This document shows positions 37,800-45,939 of a stretch of DNA of 64,000 bases, one piece after another. The position numbers and the translations under genes are program-made. The stretch's first letter is position 1. The number at the start of each line of letters is the position of its first letter. A model generated the notes under the pieces. It saw nothing but the letters and a program-made list of their open reading frames with translations, did not search any database and was not told the DNA's origin. This DNA is from Bacteroidota bacterium (GTDB taxonomy: Bacteria; Bacteroidota; Bacteroidia; Chitinophagales; Chitinophagaceae). The stretch lies in assembly GCA_018267915.1 (NCBI GenBank), contig JAFDXN010000031.1, forward strand, positions 62,001-126,000, read 5' to 3'.

Positions 37800-37826
37800 T
37801 TGACAAATATTCACGTTGTATCTTTG
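37800..37826 (+). promoter_or_regulatory. Promoter of hpt
   Basis: TTG at 37800-37802 and TATCTTTG at 37819-37826, 16 bases apart, the -7 box matching TAnnTTTG exactly. The -7 box is the start of the repeat at 37818-37874. Confidence 0.55.
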
Positions 37827-37874
37827 CGTCACCTTTAGCGCCTTTGCGCCTTTGCGGTTAAAAAATCCTCGCAA
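37818..37874 (+). repeat. TTTGCGCC/GGTTAAA-type intergenic repeat before hpt
   Basis: TATCTTTGCGTC, AGCGCCTTTGCGCC, TTTGCGGTTAAAAAATCCTCGC. Same elements and order as at 29123-29176 before engB. Confidence 0.65.
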
Positions 37875-37876
37875 CA

Positions 37877-38413
37877 ATGACTACTATACAAGTCCACGAT
37901 AAAACATTCACACCCTACATCACAGCCGCGCAGATACAGCAACGCGTAAAAGAGCTGGGCGCACAGATTGACAAAGACTACGCCGGCAAAAAGCCCATCT
38001 TCATCTCCATACTCAATGGCTCCTTCATCTTCGCCGCCGACCTGTTTCGCTGCATCACAGTGGAGACAGAGATATCCTTCATCAAGCTCGCGTCTTACAA
38101 AGGCACCAGCTCCACAGGCCATGTAGTGACAGCCATAGGTATGGAAGAGCGCCTGGAAGGCAGGCACGTCATCATACTCGAGGACATCATCGATACGGGC
38201 AAAACACTCAGTGCTTTCATTCCCGAGATCATGCAGCGCCACCCTGCATCATTGAAGATCGCCACCTTCCTCACCAAGCCCGAAGCCCTGCAGCACGACG
38301 TGCACGCAGACTACGTAGGCTTCGAGATCCCCAACAACTTCGTGGTAGGCTACGGCCTCGACTACGACGGCCTGGGAAGAAATTTACCAGAATTATATAC
38401 ACTCGCACAGTAA
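37877..38413 (+). CDS. hpt: Hypoxanthine phosphoribosyltransferase
   Basis: 178 aa, normal length. Salvages hypoxanthine/guanine with PRPP to IMP/GMP. PRPP-binding motif VIILEDIIDTGKTL, the loop KLASYKGTSSTG, and the C-terminal YVGFEIPNNFVVGYGLDYD for purine and PPi binding are all there. It is bracketed by copies of the CTCCCCTCTTT repeat. Confidence 0.95.
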   Translation: MTTIQVHDKTFTPYITAAQIQQRVKELGAQIDKDYAGKKPIFISILNGSFIFAADLFRCITVETEISFIKLASYKGTSSTGHVVTAIGMEERLEGRHVIILEDIIDTGKTLSAFIPEIMQRHPASLKIATFLTKPEALQHDVHADYVGFEIPNNFVVGYGLDYDGLGRNLPELYTLAQ

Positions 38414-38494
38414 AGCTCCCCTCTTTGGCTAGCCTTGTGCGTAGCGGGAAAGAGGGGTGGATCCCGCTTTTTCAGCGGGAGACGGGGTGATTAT
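38412..38494 (+). repeat. CTCCCCTCTTT/AAAGAGGGGTGG intergenic repeat, copy 2
   Basis: Starts within the hpt stop codon (AAAGCTCCCCTCTTTGGC), has GAAAGAGGGGTGGATCCCGC, a small hairpin CCCGCTTTTTCAGCGGG, and ends GACGGGGTGATTAT. Confidence 0.75.
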
Positions 38495-38520
38495 ACGTCA
38501 TAACACAAGAAGCCGAGGCT

Positions 38521-38544
38521 GTCACCCTGAGCCGCGCCGAAGGG
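38521..38544 (+). repeat. GTCACCCTGAGC-GCCGAAGGG repeat, copy 2
   Basis: GTCACCCTGAGCCGCGCCGA followed by AGGG; the same core as at 37767. Confidence 0.65.
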
Positions 38545-38560
38545 CGACATGTGCGTGGCA

Positions 38561-38664
38561 AAAAGCTCCCCTCTTTGGCTAGCCTTGTGTGTGGCCGCAA
38601 AGAGGGGTGGACTGCTTTAATAAAAAGACGCGCTTCCATAAACGTTGACGCAGGACGGGGTGAT
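38561..38664 (+). repeat. CTCCCCTCTTT/AAAGAGGGGTGG intergenic repeat, copy 3
   Basis: Closest to copy 1: it shares the GCGCTTCCATAAA block and the tail CAGGACGGGGTGAT. Confidence 0.75.
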
Positions 38665-38692
38665 CGTACTTACAACTTCCCCTCACATTTCA

Positions 38693-38700
38693 TATATTTG
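38693..38700 (+). promoter_or_regulatory. -7 promoter box of the T9SS cargo gene
   Basis: TATATTTG, a perfect TAnnTTTG, 16 bases before the ATG at 38717. It excludes the longer frame starting at 38645. Confidence 0.5.
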
Positions 38701-38716
38701 TATTAAACCTAAAGCA

Positions 38717-40420
38717 ATGAAGAGAACCCTTCTGGCCTTTACCTTATTGTTTTCAACGCTTTATTGTAATGCGCAGGGATGGGAATGGGCCAGGTGGGCA
38801 CACCACGTAAATGCTGGTGGTGGTGGGGAAGCGCCATATTGTACAACTGACTCTTCCGGAGATATTTATAGTGCTGGATACTTTTTTGGAAGTATTGCAT
38901 TCGGAAATGATACCGTAAAAAATATTTCAGGGGGTGTTGCCGCGGCGATGATTGTGAAATATGATAGCTCAGGCAATGCAAAGTGGGCGCGGTCTACTAG
39001 TCATGGCTATGCGGCCGCACTGGGCGTGGCTGTTGATAAGTATTACAATGCCTACCTTTTAGGTGAGTATGACTCCACAGTAACAATCGGTAATGTTACT
39101 TATACTAATCCTCATCCCGCACGCTATTTGTATTTTATCTCGAAGATAGACAGCAGCGGAAATATCAGATGGGTAAAACCACTAGGCGATATTTCTTCTT
39201 ATTCAGCACCCCAAGGTGGTATTACAGTCGATAATAGAGGCAACCTCCTTATCACATGCAACTTTTCTAATAACCCGACTATTGGGACATTCTATATAAC
39301 AAATTCGAATACTGACAGTAGCAATGACATATTTGTCGGAAAATTGGATTCTTCCGGGTCTGTGATTTGGGCTAAGAGTTTTGGAGGCAGGAAGAATGAT
39401 GAGGTGTTTCGAATTGCGGCCACACCTAAAAGCAACATTTATCTGGCTGGCGATTTCCATTCAGACTCTCTCTTGTTCGATGCCTTTGTTATCAAAAATG
39501 AAGATACTATTGTTTACAACTGGGCAATTTTTCTTGCTAAGCTTGACAGTAATGGGACCACTCAGTGGGCTAGAGGTAATGACTCGATGGGTTCGTTTGT
39601 ATATGGCTTGGCTAGCGATACTGCAGAGAACGCGTATATTGCCGGCTGCTACCCGAAGCATCCAGCACACTTTGGCAATATAGCTTTGCAGCAACCTCCT
39701 GGCAACGAAAACTATGGCTTCCTCACCAAATTCGATGCAAACAACAACCCGCAATGGGGCAAGTGTTTGCAAGGCAGCTATCTTATACCTTTCAACGCAA
39801 CCATTGACCCCTGTGGCAATATCTGGCTTATGGGTGCTATGGGATTAGTGCATATGACAACAAACGATACTATCGACGGGCATATCCTGACACCGCCGCC
39901 ATTTAACGGCGATCCTAATTTTTTAGCCGGGTGGGAGAGTAATGGTGCCTATATCACGTCTTCGGCACTCGGGTCTGGCAGCTTTGACGATCCGAACGGA
40001 ATTGCATCCGACAGGTTTGGTAACATCTATGTAGTAGGTGAGCAGGAAGACTGCGACACAATGATTGTAGCAAATGACACGAATATTGATCTCGCAAACG
40101 GAGCTGAAAACATGTTTCTTGCAAAATTCAATCCGGGTCTGAATTGTATAACACCTGAAAAAGTGGCTCAACGAACTACTCATTATGACTTTGATATCTT
40201 CCCCAACCCCGCCACCAACACCCTCACCATCCAATACAACAATACAAATAAAGCGACAGCCGGCATCTACGATATCACCGGCCGCCTTATGGGCAGCTAC
40301 CCGTTAACAGGCAATAGCACCACCATCTCAGTACAATACCTGCCACCCGGCATCTACCAGTACAGAATAGAGGATGATAAGCACAACGCAGTCACAAAAA
40401 AGTTGGTGATCATGCATTAA
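38717..40420 (+). CDS. Secreted beta-propeller protein with type IX sorting domain
   Basis: 567 aa from the ATG at 38717. Signal peptide MKRTLLAFTLLFSTLYCNAQ; repeats of the SBBP/YD-like type (YSAGYFFGSIAFGNDTV, IYLAGDFHSDSLLFD, YVVGEQEDCDTMIV) each with KFDANNN- or KLDSSG-type strands, suggesting a seven-bladed propeller; and at about 490-567 a T9SS type A C-terminal domain (FDIFPNPATNTLTI ... GIYDITGRLMG ... LPPGIYQYRI). It is exported across the outer membrane and anchored or released. Function unknown. Flanked by repeats on both sides. Confidence 0.88.
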   Translation: MKRTLLAFTLLFSTLYCNAQGWEWARWAHHVNAGGGGEAPYCTTDSSGDIYSAGYFFGSIAFGNDTVKNISGGVAAAMIVKYDSSGNAKWARSTSHGYAAALGVAVDKYYNAYLLGEYDSTVTIGNVTYTNPHPARYLYFISKIDSSGNIRWVKPLGDISSYSAPQGGITVDNRGNLLITCNFSNNPTIGTFYITNSNTDSSNDIFVGKLDSSGSVIWAKSFGGRKNDEVFRIAATPKSNIYLAGDFHSDSLLFDAFVIKNEDTIVYNWAIFLAKLDSNGTTQWARGNDSMGSFVYGLASDTAENAYIAGCYPKHPAHFGNIALQQPPGNENYGFLTKFDANNNPQWGKCLQGSYLIPFNATIDPCGNIWLMGAMGLVHMTTNDTIDGHILTPPPFNGDPNFLAGWESNGAYITSSALGSGSFDDPNGIASDRFGNIYVVGEQEDCDTMIVANDTNIDLANGAENMFLAKFNPGLNCITPEKVAQRTTHYDFDIFPNPATNTLTIQYNNTNKATAGIYDITGRLMGSYPLTGNSTTISVQYLPPGIYQYRIEDDKHNAVTKKLVIMH

Positions 40421-40520
40421 TGCCACCTCAAATAAGTGTTTCGATTCTATCTCAACTTATCCACAAATTTGGGTGATGCCGATGAGCGGTAGTAGTTTTG
40501 TGGCACTCGGGGTCGTTTGA

Positions 40521-40590
40521 ATCGCGTCTTTGCGCCCTTGCGTCTTAGCCTGCCCGTCCGTTCAGGCGGGCGGTTAAATCGTGACTCGCT
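40521..40590 (+). repeat. TTTGCGCC/GGTTAAAT-type repeat containing a GC hairpin
   Basis: GTCTTTGCGCCCTTGCGTCTTA, then GCCTGCCCG-TCCGTTCA-GGCGGGC as a stem-loop, then GGTTAAATCGTGACTCGC, the last nearly the same as in the engB copy (GGTTAAATTGTGGCTCGC). Confidence 0.65.
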
Positions 40591-40770
40591 CCGGATTTAG
40601 AAGCCTGGCCGGTAATTATCGGAAATTATGATTTTGGCGATGTGTCTTGGTAACCATAACCTTATGAAAGATCCCTCCGAAAAACCGGAACTTTTCTCAT
40701 GAGTGCAAAACCGGAAATAATAAGAGTAGTGAATAAATTATGATTCCTCCGGAAACCAGAAATAATCTCG

Positions 40771-40907
40771 AAAAGCTCCCCTCTTTATTTTCAACTTAGC
40801 GCAGCGATCTCATGAGTTCAACTGAAAAATCAAAGTGTAACGAATAAAGAGGGGTGGCCGTTCAAACAGATATGTTTCCTATAAAACGAACGGCCGGGGT
40901 GATTATT
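40771..40907 (+). repeat. CTCCCCTCTTT/AAAGAGGGGTGG intergenic repeat, copy 4 (longer loop)
   Basis: The arms AAAAGCTCCCCTCTTTAT and AATAAAGAGGGGTGG are kept, but the loop is longer than in copies 1-3 and different in sequence. The tail GGCCGGGGTGATTATT matches. Confidence 0.7.
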
Positions 40908-40967
40908 GGTCATAAACTGGTAGGCCGGGTGATTAAAAACGAATCTCTTCCACCCCAACATATATCA

Positions 40968-40999
40968 TTTGTTACCAAGCGCACACTTGTCTATATTTG
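40968..40999 (+). promoter_or_regulatory. Promoter of mdh
   Basis: TTTG at 40968-40971, a 20-base spacer and TATATTTG at 40992-40999: both boxes and the spacing fit the Bacteroidota consensus. The ATG follows 42 bases after the -7 box. Confidence 0.75.
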
Positions 41000-41041
41000 C
41001 CCCGATTTTAATTAACCTTCAAATAAAAAATACTAAAGAAA

Positions 41042-41980
41042 ATGAAAGTAACTGTAGTAGGTGCCGGTGCCGTTGGCGCTACCTGTGCCGACAACATTGC
41101 CCGCAAAGAGCTGGTGGAAGAACTGGTGCTCGTGGACATCAAAGAAGGCTTTGCGGAAGGTAAAGCGTTGGATATAATGCAGACATCGTCACTGCTCGGT
41201 TTCGATACCCGCGTGATAGGTGTAACCAACGATTACAGCAAAACTGCAGGTTCTGATGTGGTGGTGATCACCTCAGGAATACCCCGCAAGCCGGGCATGA
41301 CCCGCGAAGAGCTGATAGGCACCAATGCCCGCATCGTTGAAGAGGTGAGCAAGAACTTGCTGCACCACTCACCTAATGCCATCATCGTGGTGATATCAAA
41401 CCCCATGGACACTATGACCTACCTGACCCTGAAAGCCACAGGCCTCGATAAGCATCGTGTAATAGGCATGGGCGGCATTCTGGACAGTTCACGTTTCAAA
41501 ACATACCTGCAGCAGGCGCTCAACTGTTCTCAGAACGATCTGCACGCAGTAGTGATAGGCGGCCATGGCGATACTACCATGATACCCCTCACAAGGCTGG
41601 CAACAGTGAACGGTACACCCGTTTCCAACATGCTGAGCGAAGAGCAACTGAAGCAAATAGCTGCCGATACTATGGTGGGCGGTGCCACCCTCACCAAGCT
41701 TCTCGGCACATCGGCATGGTATGCACCGGGCGCTGCAGGAGCTGCACTGGTTGAGAGCATCATCCGCAATGAGAAAAAGGTATTCCCTTGCTGCGTAGCG
41801 CTCGACGGTGAATACGGCCAGAAGGATATCTGCATGGGCGTGCCTGTAGTAGTGGGCCGCAACGGCTGGGAAAAGATCATCGACTACAAGCTGAACGCTG
41901 CCGAACAGGAAGCCTTCAACAAGAGCGCAGATGCAGTTCGCAGCATGAACCAGGTACTCGATACACTAGTGCAGGCATAA
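41042..41980 (+). CDS. mdh: Malate dehydrogenase (LDH-like type)
   Basis: 312 aa. NAD+-dependent oxidation of malate to oxaloacetate in the TCA cycle. Rossmann loop VVGAGAVGATCADNIA, Asp35-type NAD selector in LVLVDIKEG, ITSGIPRKPGMTREEL (mobile loop with the MDH-type Arg), VISNPMDTMTYL and catalytic His in VIGGHGDTTMIPL. Monocistronic: own promoter and terminator. Confidence 0.97.
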   Translation: MKVTVVGAGAVGATCADNIARKELVEELVLVDIKEGFAEGKALDIMQTSSLLGFDTRVIGVTNDYSKTAGSDVVVITSGIPRKPGMTREELIGTNARIVEEVSKNLLHHSPNAIIVVISNPMDTMTYLTLKATGLDKHRVIGMGGILDSSRFKTYLQQALNCSQNDLHAVVIGGHGDTTMIPLTRLATVNGTPVSNMLSEEQLKQIAADTMVGGATLTKLLGTSAWYAPGAAGAALVESIIRNEKKVFPCCVALDGEYGQKDICMGVPVVVGRNGWEKIIDYKLNAAEQEAFNKSADAVRSMNQVLDTLVQA

Positions 41981-42003
41981 GCCTTAACTGATAAGGATCA
42001 TTA

Positions 42004-42040
42004 AAAACGTTCTGCAATAGTGCAGGACGTTTTCTATTTT
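42004..42040 (+). terminator. Intrinsic terminator of mdh
   Basis: AAAACGTTCTGC, loop AATAGT, GCAGGACGTTTT then T-rich; one G-U pair. Confidence 0.85.
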
Positions 42041-42050
42041 AGACAAGGAT

Positions 42051-43691
42051 ATGACCAATAGCATCAGCATGAAAAAAACAATGGACAGATACAGCCTGCA
42101 GCTGGCAGCAGTGCTCTTTGTCTACGCCTGCTACCATGCTATCGCCGAGCATATCTTCTTTGAGGGCTTTCTGTTCAATATCGGTCGGCTGAACAATGTT
42201 GTGTTTGGCCGGGGCCAGGCTCCCGGTTTATTTGCCGGCGTGCCTTACCGCTCGTCCTCGATATTCCTGGCTGCTTTGTCAAACCCATGGTTCACCATGG
42301 GCTTACTGCTGTTCTATATCCCGCTGCTCATCAAAAGAAAGCAGTTAAAGAACATCACTTTTGAAAAACCGGATCGCATAATCATATTCATAGCTGCCCT
42401 TGCGCTGGCATGGGAACTATCAACCTACGATTATAACTACTATCTCGATCATGCCTTTTACCTCGATCGGCTCATCCTCGTGGTGCTTGCATTGTTGCTG
42501 CTACGCTATCCGCTGTTGAGTCCCTTGTTTGTCGCTTTTGCATTTGTGTACCGGTCGCAGTTCAATTATCCTGTTGATGGTTTCCCCCTGTTCGATAAGC
42601 GCCTGCTATTCGATGTGCAGATCATGTTCGTTGCGCACACCTGCCTGCGCCTGTTTGTGCCATCGTTCAGGATATCGCTGCTATACCTGCTGCTCTGCAT
42701 GGTGGGAGCCAACTATTTCATGACGGGGGTCAAAAAGTTATCAATGCAGCCACACATATATGGTTGGGTGCTCTATAATAAGCCGGGCGATCTGTTTGCC
42801 AATGTCCACTATCGCGGCTGGTTGGCACACGTAAGTGATGAACGAATATTATCAATAGCCTCGCATTTGTCGGGTTGGGGTGTCCCCTTGCAGTTGCTGG
42901 TGCTGCTTATCGAGCTATCAGGTATTTTGCTACTTCGCTCACGCAGGCTGGCTATACCGCTACTCATCGTATTCACGTGCATGCATATAGGCATCTTCCT
43001 GCTGGGCAGTATGCTGTTCTGGAAATGGATGCTGCTCGATATCGCACTTGCCTGCATATTGATCTTCGGTAGTGTGAGCATCAAAGAAGAGCTTTTCAGC
43101 AAGCGCGGGTTCAAGGCCTCGATGATAGTTATGATGTTATCGCCCATCTGGCTCAAGCCCATAATGATCGGCTGGTATGACACACCCGTCAACCAGTTCT
43201 TCAGCTACGAAGTGATCACGCGCGATAACAGAGTTTATGAGCTTAATAAGAATGCAATGAATCCATATCACCAATGGTTCCAGTTCGATAACTTTTTGTT
43301 CCTGGTCAATAAGCCTTGCCTGCGCGTTACGGGTTTTGGGTATACCAACAAGTTCAGCATCGTGTCAGCTATCAGGCAAGCCAGCCCCGGGGGGTACGCA
43401 GCACTGGAAGCGCGGGAAGGAGTTAACGTGTATAACGGGGAGAAGAAAAAGGCATTTGATGAATTTATAAAAGTTTATTTCACCAATAGAAATAGGCGTA
43501 TTCGAACGGTATTTTTTCCAACATATTTCAAAGCGCCGAACCATCTTTATAGCGCTAATGCAACCAGCGAATACGATAACACGGCGCCCGTCAAAACCTT
43601 CAGGATGTACCTTAACCAGGTATACACCCTGAATGGCAAAAAGACCCTTATGAATAAGCAGCTTATAGATGAGATATTTATCCCAAATTGA
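42051..43691 (+). CDS. Polytopic membrane protein, possibly HTTM/vitamin-K-carboxylase-like
   Basis: 546 aa with some nine membrane helices in the first 370 residues and a soluble C-terminal part of about 170. The pattern of helices with conserved aromatic and His residues (LYNKPGDLFANVHYRGWLAHV, FTCMHIGIFLLGSMLFWKWMLLDIALA) recalls HTTM-domain proteins, but I cannot confirm the family. It is 36 bases upstream of the JmjC/cupin-like gene on the same strand and likely co-transcribed. Function unknown. A later in-frame ATG at 42069 is an alternative start. Confidence 0.6.
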   Translation: MTNSISMKKTMDRYSLQLAAVLFVYACYHAIAEHIFFEGFLFNIGRLNNVVFGRGQAPGLFAGVPYRSSSIFLAALSNPWFTMGLLLFYIPLLIKRKQLKNITFEKPDRIIIFIAALALAWELSTYDYNYYLDHAFYLDRLILVVLALLLLRYPLLSPLFVAFAFVYRSQFNYPVDGFPLFDKRLLFDVQIMFVAHTCLRLFVPSFRISLLYLLLCMVGANYFMTGVKKLSMQPHIYGWVLYNKPGDLFANVHYRGWLAHVSDERILSIASHLSGWGVPLQLLVLLIELSGILLLRSRRLAIPLLIVFTCMHIGIFLLGSMLFWKWMLLDIALACILIFGSVSIKEELFSKRGFKASMIVMMLSPIWLKPIMIGWYDTPVNQFFSYEVITRDNRVYELNKNAMNPYHQWFQFDNFLFLVNKPCLRVTGFGYTNKFSIVSAIRQASPGGYAALEAREGVNVYNGEKKKAFDEFIKVYFTNRNRRIRTVFFPTYFKAPNHLYSANATSEYDNTAPVKTFRMYLNQVYTLNGKKTLMNKQLIDEIFIPN

Positions 43692-43727
43692 TTAACTTTG
43701 AAATAATACCTCATTAACAGATCGAAT

Positions 43728-44819
43728 ATGGATGCGACATTCAGGGACTTTCAGCGCAATATGACCGGCGGACAGCAATTTAAATATGGCATGTACCAAC
43801 TTGCCGACCACTTTTTCGGTCGCAAGAAGCTGTTCAGCAACAGGGCTAAGTATTACGAGAATTTGAGGAAGGAATTGATATCGCATGGTGAGGGTAGGAT
43901 CATGCCCGTGGAGCGCCGCACCGACCTGAGTATTGAGGAGTTTAAGAACCACTATGTGCGTCACGGGATACCTGTGGTGATGGAAGGGGCTGCCAGGGAA
44001 TGGGCCTGTGTAAAAAAGTGGTCGCTGCAGTATTTTAAAGACCTGCATGGCGATGACGAAATAGTGCTGGTTGACCAGTCTGCTAAAGATTTCCCCTACG
44101 AACTCACAACGCTTGCTGATGTGATAGACAATATCCGCAGCGGCGGCGGTAAATATTATCGTTTTTATCCATTGCTCACCCGCCATCCCGAACACCTGGA
44201 GGATTTTGACTATCAATGGCTGAGAGCACGGCGCACAAACCCGGTTTGGTTTGACGCCTTCCAGGTATTCATAGGGGGCGAAGGCTCCTATACCTCGCTG
44301 CACAATGCCAACCAGTCTAACCTGTTCGTACAGGCATATGGCGAGAAGAAATGGGTATTGTATTCGAATTATTATGCCCCTATTATCGACCCGTCGCCGG
44401 TTAGGAATGTGTACCGCAACGCGCCCTCAAAGATCGAGGAAGGGCCCTTTAATCCTTTTGAAATGAAGTTCGACCCGCAATACGAGCTGTTCAGGTATAT
44501 GGATGGTTACTCTGTTCACCTGAAACCGGGCGATGTATTCTGGAACCCGCCATTCTACTGGCACGCCGTAAAGAATGCCTCCGATTCTATAGGGGTAGGC
44601 TACCGCTGGCTGTCGCCGTTTTACTCATTTAAGATATCACCGCTGTATATGACACTAGATTGCCTGGCAACCAACCCGCCGATATGGAAGGCCTATAGCT
44701 TGTATCGCAAGGACATTAATGAGTTGCACCTGGCCGAGGTGAAGAAACTGGAAGAAGCGAAACAGCAAATAGCACAGCAAGACGCAAGGAAGAAAAGTAA
44801 GATCGAAATGCCGATGTAA
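43728..44819 (+). CDS. Cupin-like/JmjC-type protein with HxA instead of HxD
   Basis: 363 aa. JmjC-like (cupin_8) signs: IPVVMEGAAREWACVKKWS, SLHNANQSNLFVQAYGEKKWVLYS and PGDVFWNPPFYWHAVKN. Such 2-oxoglutarate/Fe(II) enzymes usually have HxD...H; here the first motif reads His192-Asn193-Ala194, with His279 as the distal His. Loss of the carboxylate is seen in Fe/2OG halogenases and in inactive relatives. The C-terminus is a Lys/Glu/Gln-rich helix. Partner membrane protein upstream. Substrate unknown. Confidence 0.8.
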   Translation: MDATFRDFQRNMTGGQQFKYGMYQLADHFFGRKKLFSNRAKYYENLRKELISHGEGRIMPVERRTDLSIEEFKNHYVRHGIPVVMEGAAREWACVKKWSLQYFKDLHGDDEIVLVDQSAKDFPYELTTLADVIDNIRSGGGKYYRFYPLLTRHPEHLEDFDYQWLRARRTNPVWFDAFQVFIGGEGSYTSLHNANQSNLFVQAYGEKKWVLYSNYYAPIIDPSPVRNVYRNAPSKIEEGPFNPFEMKFDPQYELFRYMDGYSVHLKPGDVFWNPPFYWHAVKNASDSIGVGYRWLSPFYSFKISPLYMTLDCLATNPPIWKAYSLYRKDINELHLAEVKKLEEAKQQIAQQDARKKSKIEMPM

Positions 44820-44836
44820 TTATTAAAATCGTGACA

Positions 44837-44873
44837 AATACAAATGCCTGCACATAATGCAGGCATTTGTATT
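44837..44873 (+). terminator. Intrinsic terminator after the JmjC-like gene
   Basis: AATACAAATGCCTGC, loop ACATAAT, GCAGGCATTTGTATT; a perfect 15-bp stem. Confidence 0.85.
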
Positions 44874-44878
44874 TTATA

Positions 44879-44910
44879 AAAAAAGAAGCTTCAGCAAAAG
44901 CTAAAGCTCC
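44879..44910 (-). terminator. Intrinsic terminator of the DUF5777 operon (minus strand)
   Basis: Read on the minus strand: GGAGCTTTAGC, loop TTTT, GCTGAAGCTTC and then seven T. It is 65 bases after the stop codon at 44975. Confidence 0.7.
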
Positions 44911-44974
44911 ATTTACACCTTATGAAAAATACTACTTCTTATAGTAAAGTTAAGGAGAATAATCGTAAAAAAAA

Positions 44975-45910
44975 TCACCAATTTTTATTGTCCTTAAATT
45001 CTTTAGGGCGAACAATTGTGAACACCCTTGATATATTAAATCCAAAATGTATATCCCCTTTGCCCCAGTCGCCCGTAGTTTGGCCAATAAATGTACGCTC
45101 GCTGATGCCGGTCGAGTTGGTGAACAATAGCTGGAAAACGTGCCCACCGGTCTCAATATCAATGCCTACAGAAAGCGAATTATGATATCCTTTGAGCATG
45201 TAGTTCGGTATAGTATAATAATATTCCCCGGTTAGGGCGATGCGGTTGCTGAGCTTTATACGTCCGCCGATGCCTGCGGCCAACACATCATTAGGCTCAG
45301 CTGTGGTGGGAACAATATTGTAGTGGATATAGGTCGGCATTATTTGTAACGACAGCCATTTGTTGAACTTACGGGCTATTAAAGCTTGGTGCACGTAAAA
45401 CAACCGGTTGGTAAAATAATAGGTTTGTCCTGCAGGTAGCTGCTCCTTCATGCTCTGGCAAGACATGGCAGCCAGGTAACTGATACTTACCGGTGATCCG
45501 CCATTTTCGCGCTGGCGCAGCAGTTTGGCTTTAAGGAAGCCATCATACTCCTTTTCGTATGTGCTGCGTCCTACACCTATCATTAGCCAATCGGTAATGC
45601 CGTAGTCGAACCCCAGCTTGGTTGTCGCATTATCAAGGCCGAAGAAGTTGCCCACGCCCTGGTTAAGCGTACCGAACCGGTGCGATATCCTGAAATCCAA
45701 AACGCCCTTGCCCACGTTCTCTATGCTGTGGCCATTGATAATTCGGGTGGATTTGAACGTAGCGGTTGTGAACTCCTTATGCTCTTTACCGGTTCCGTTT
45801 TCGTCCAGCATTTTCATCAGGTCGTTGGAGGCAGTATCATTTTGCGCAGATGCTGTATCATACAGTACAGGTAACATCAATGCGGTAAAAATTAAAGATC
45901 TCAGGCGCAT
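44975..45910 (-). CDS. DUF5777-family outer-membrane beta-barrel protein
   Basis: 311 aa. Signal peptide ending YDTASAQ; then a conserved head (TFKSTRIINGHSIENVGKG, VLDFRISHRFGTLNQGVGNFFGLDNATTK) and long alternating beta strands to a C-terminal barrel. These are hallmarks of DUF5777. Last gene of the five-gene minus-strand operon with YceI and cytochrome-like lipoproteins; this grouping is common in Bacteroidota. Perhaps a channel or partner of the YceI/heme proteins. Confidence 0.82.
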   Translation of the reverse strand: MRLRSLIFTALMLPVLYDTASAQNDTASNDLMKMLDENGTGKEHKEFTTATFKSTRIINGHSIENVGKGVLDFRISHRFGTLNQGVGNFFGLDNATTKLGFDYGITDWLMIGVGRSTYEKEYDGFLKAKLLRQRENGGSPVSISYLAAMSCQSMKEQLPAGQTYYFTNRLFYVHQALIARKFNKWLSLQIMPTYIHYNIVPTTAEPNDVLAAGIGGRIKLSNRIALTGEYYYTIPNYMLKGYHNSLSVGIDIETGGHVFQLLFTNSTGISERTFIGQTTGDWGKGDIHFGFNISRVFTIVRPKEFKDNKNW

Positions 45911-45939
45911 TAAAAGTATTTGTTTTTGCCCAGTAAAAA

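Larger units (their letters stand above)
37552..37876. other. Intergenic repeat cluster upstream of hpt
   Basis: 325 bases without a gene. They hold one copy each of three repeat families (37634-37740, 37767-37790, 37818-37874) and the hpt promoter. A further unassigned palindrome-rich start lies at 37557-37620. Confidence 0.7.
38414..38716. other. Intergenic repeat cluster between hpt and the T9SS cargo gene
   Basis: 303 bases with two copies of the CTCCCCTCTTT repeat and one CACCCTGAGC repeat, ending with the promoter of the next gene. No ORF. Confidence 0.7.
40421..41041. other. Long intergenic region with repeats before mdh
   Basis: 621 bases without a gene. They hold the TTTGCGCC-type repeat (40521-40590), the fourth CTCCCCTCTTT copy (40771-40907) and the mdh promoter. 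Between them, at 40675-40770, CCGGAA words recur without a clear unit. It looks like a site where mobile repeats collect. Confidence 0.7.

Noticed and set aside
37634..40907. CRISPR array
   Set aside because: The repeats are palindromic, unevenly spaced by genes and of different lengths; no regular direct repeats with unique spacers and no cas genes.
44922..45185. 87-aa plus-strand frame opposite the DUF5777 gene
   Set aside because: Mostly overlaps the end of the barrel gene on the other strand and shows no motif or promoter.
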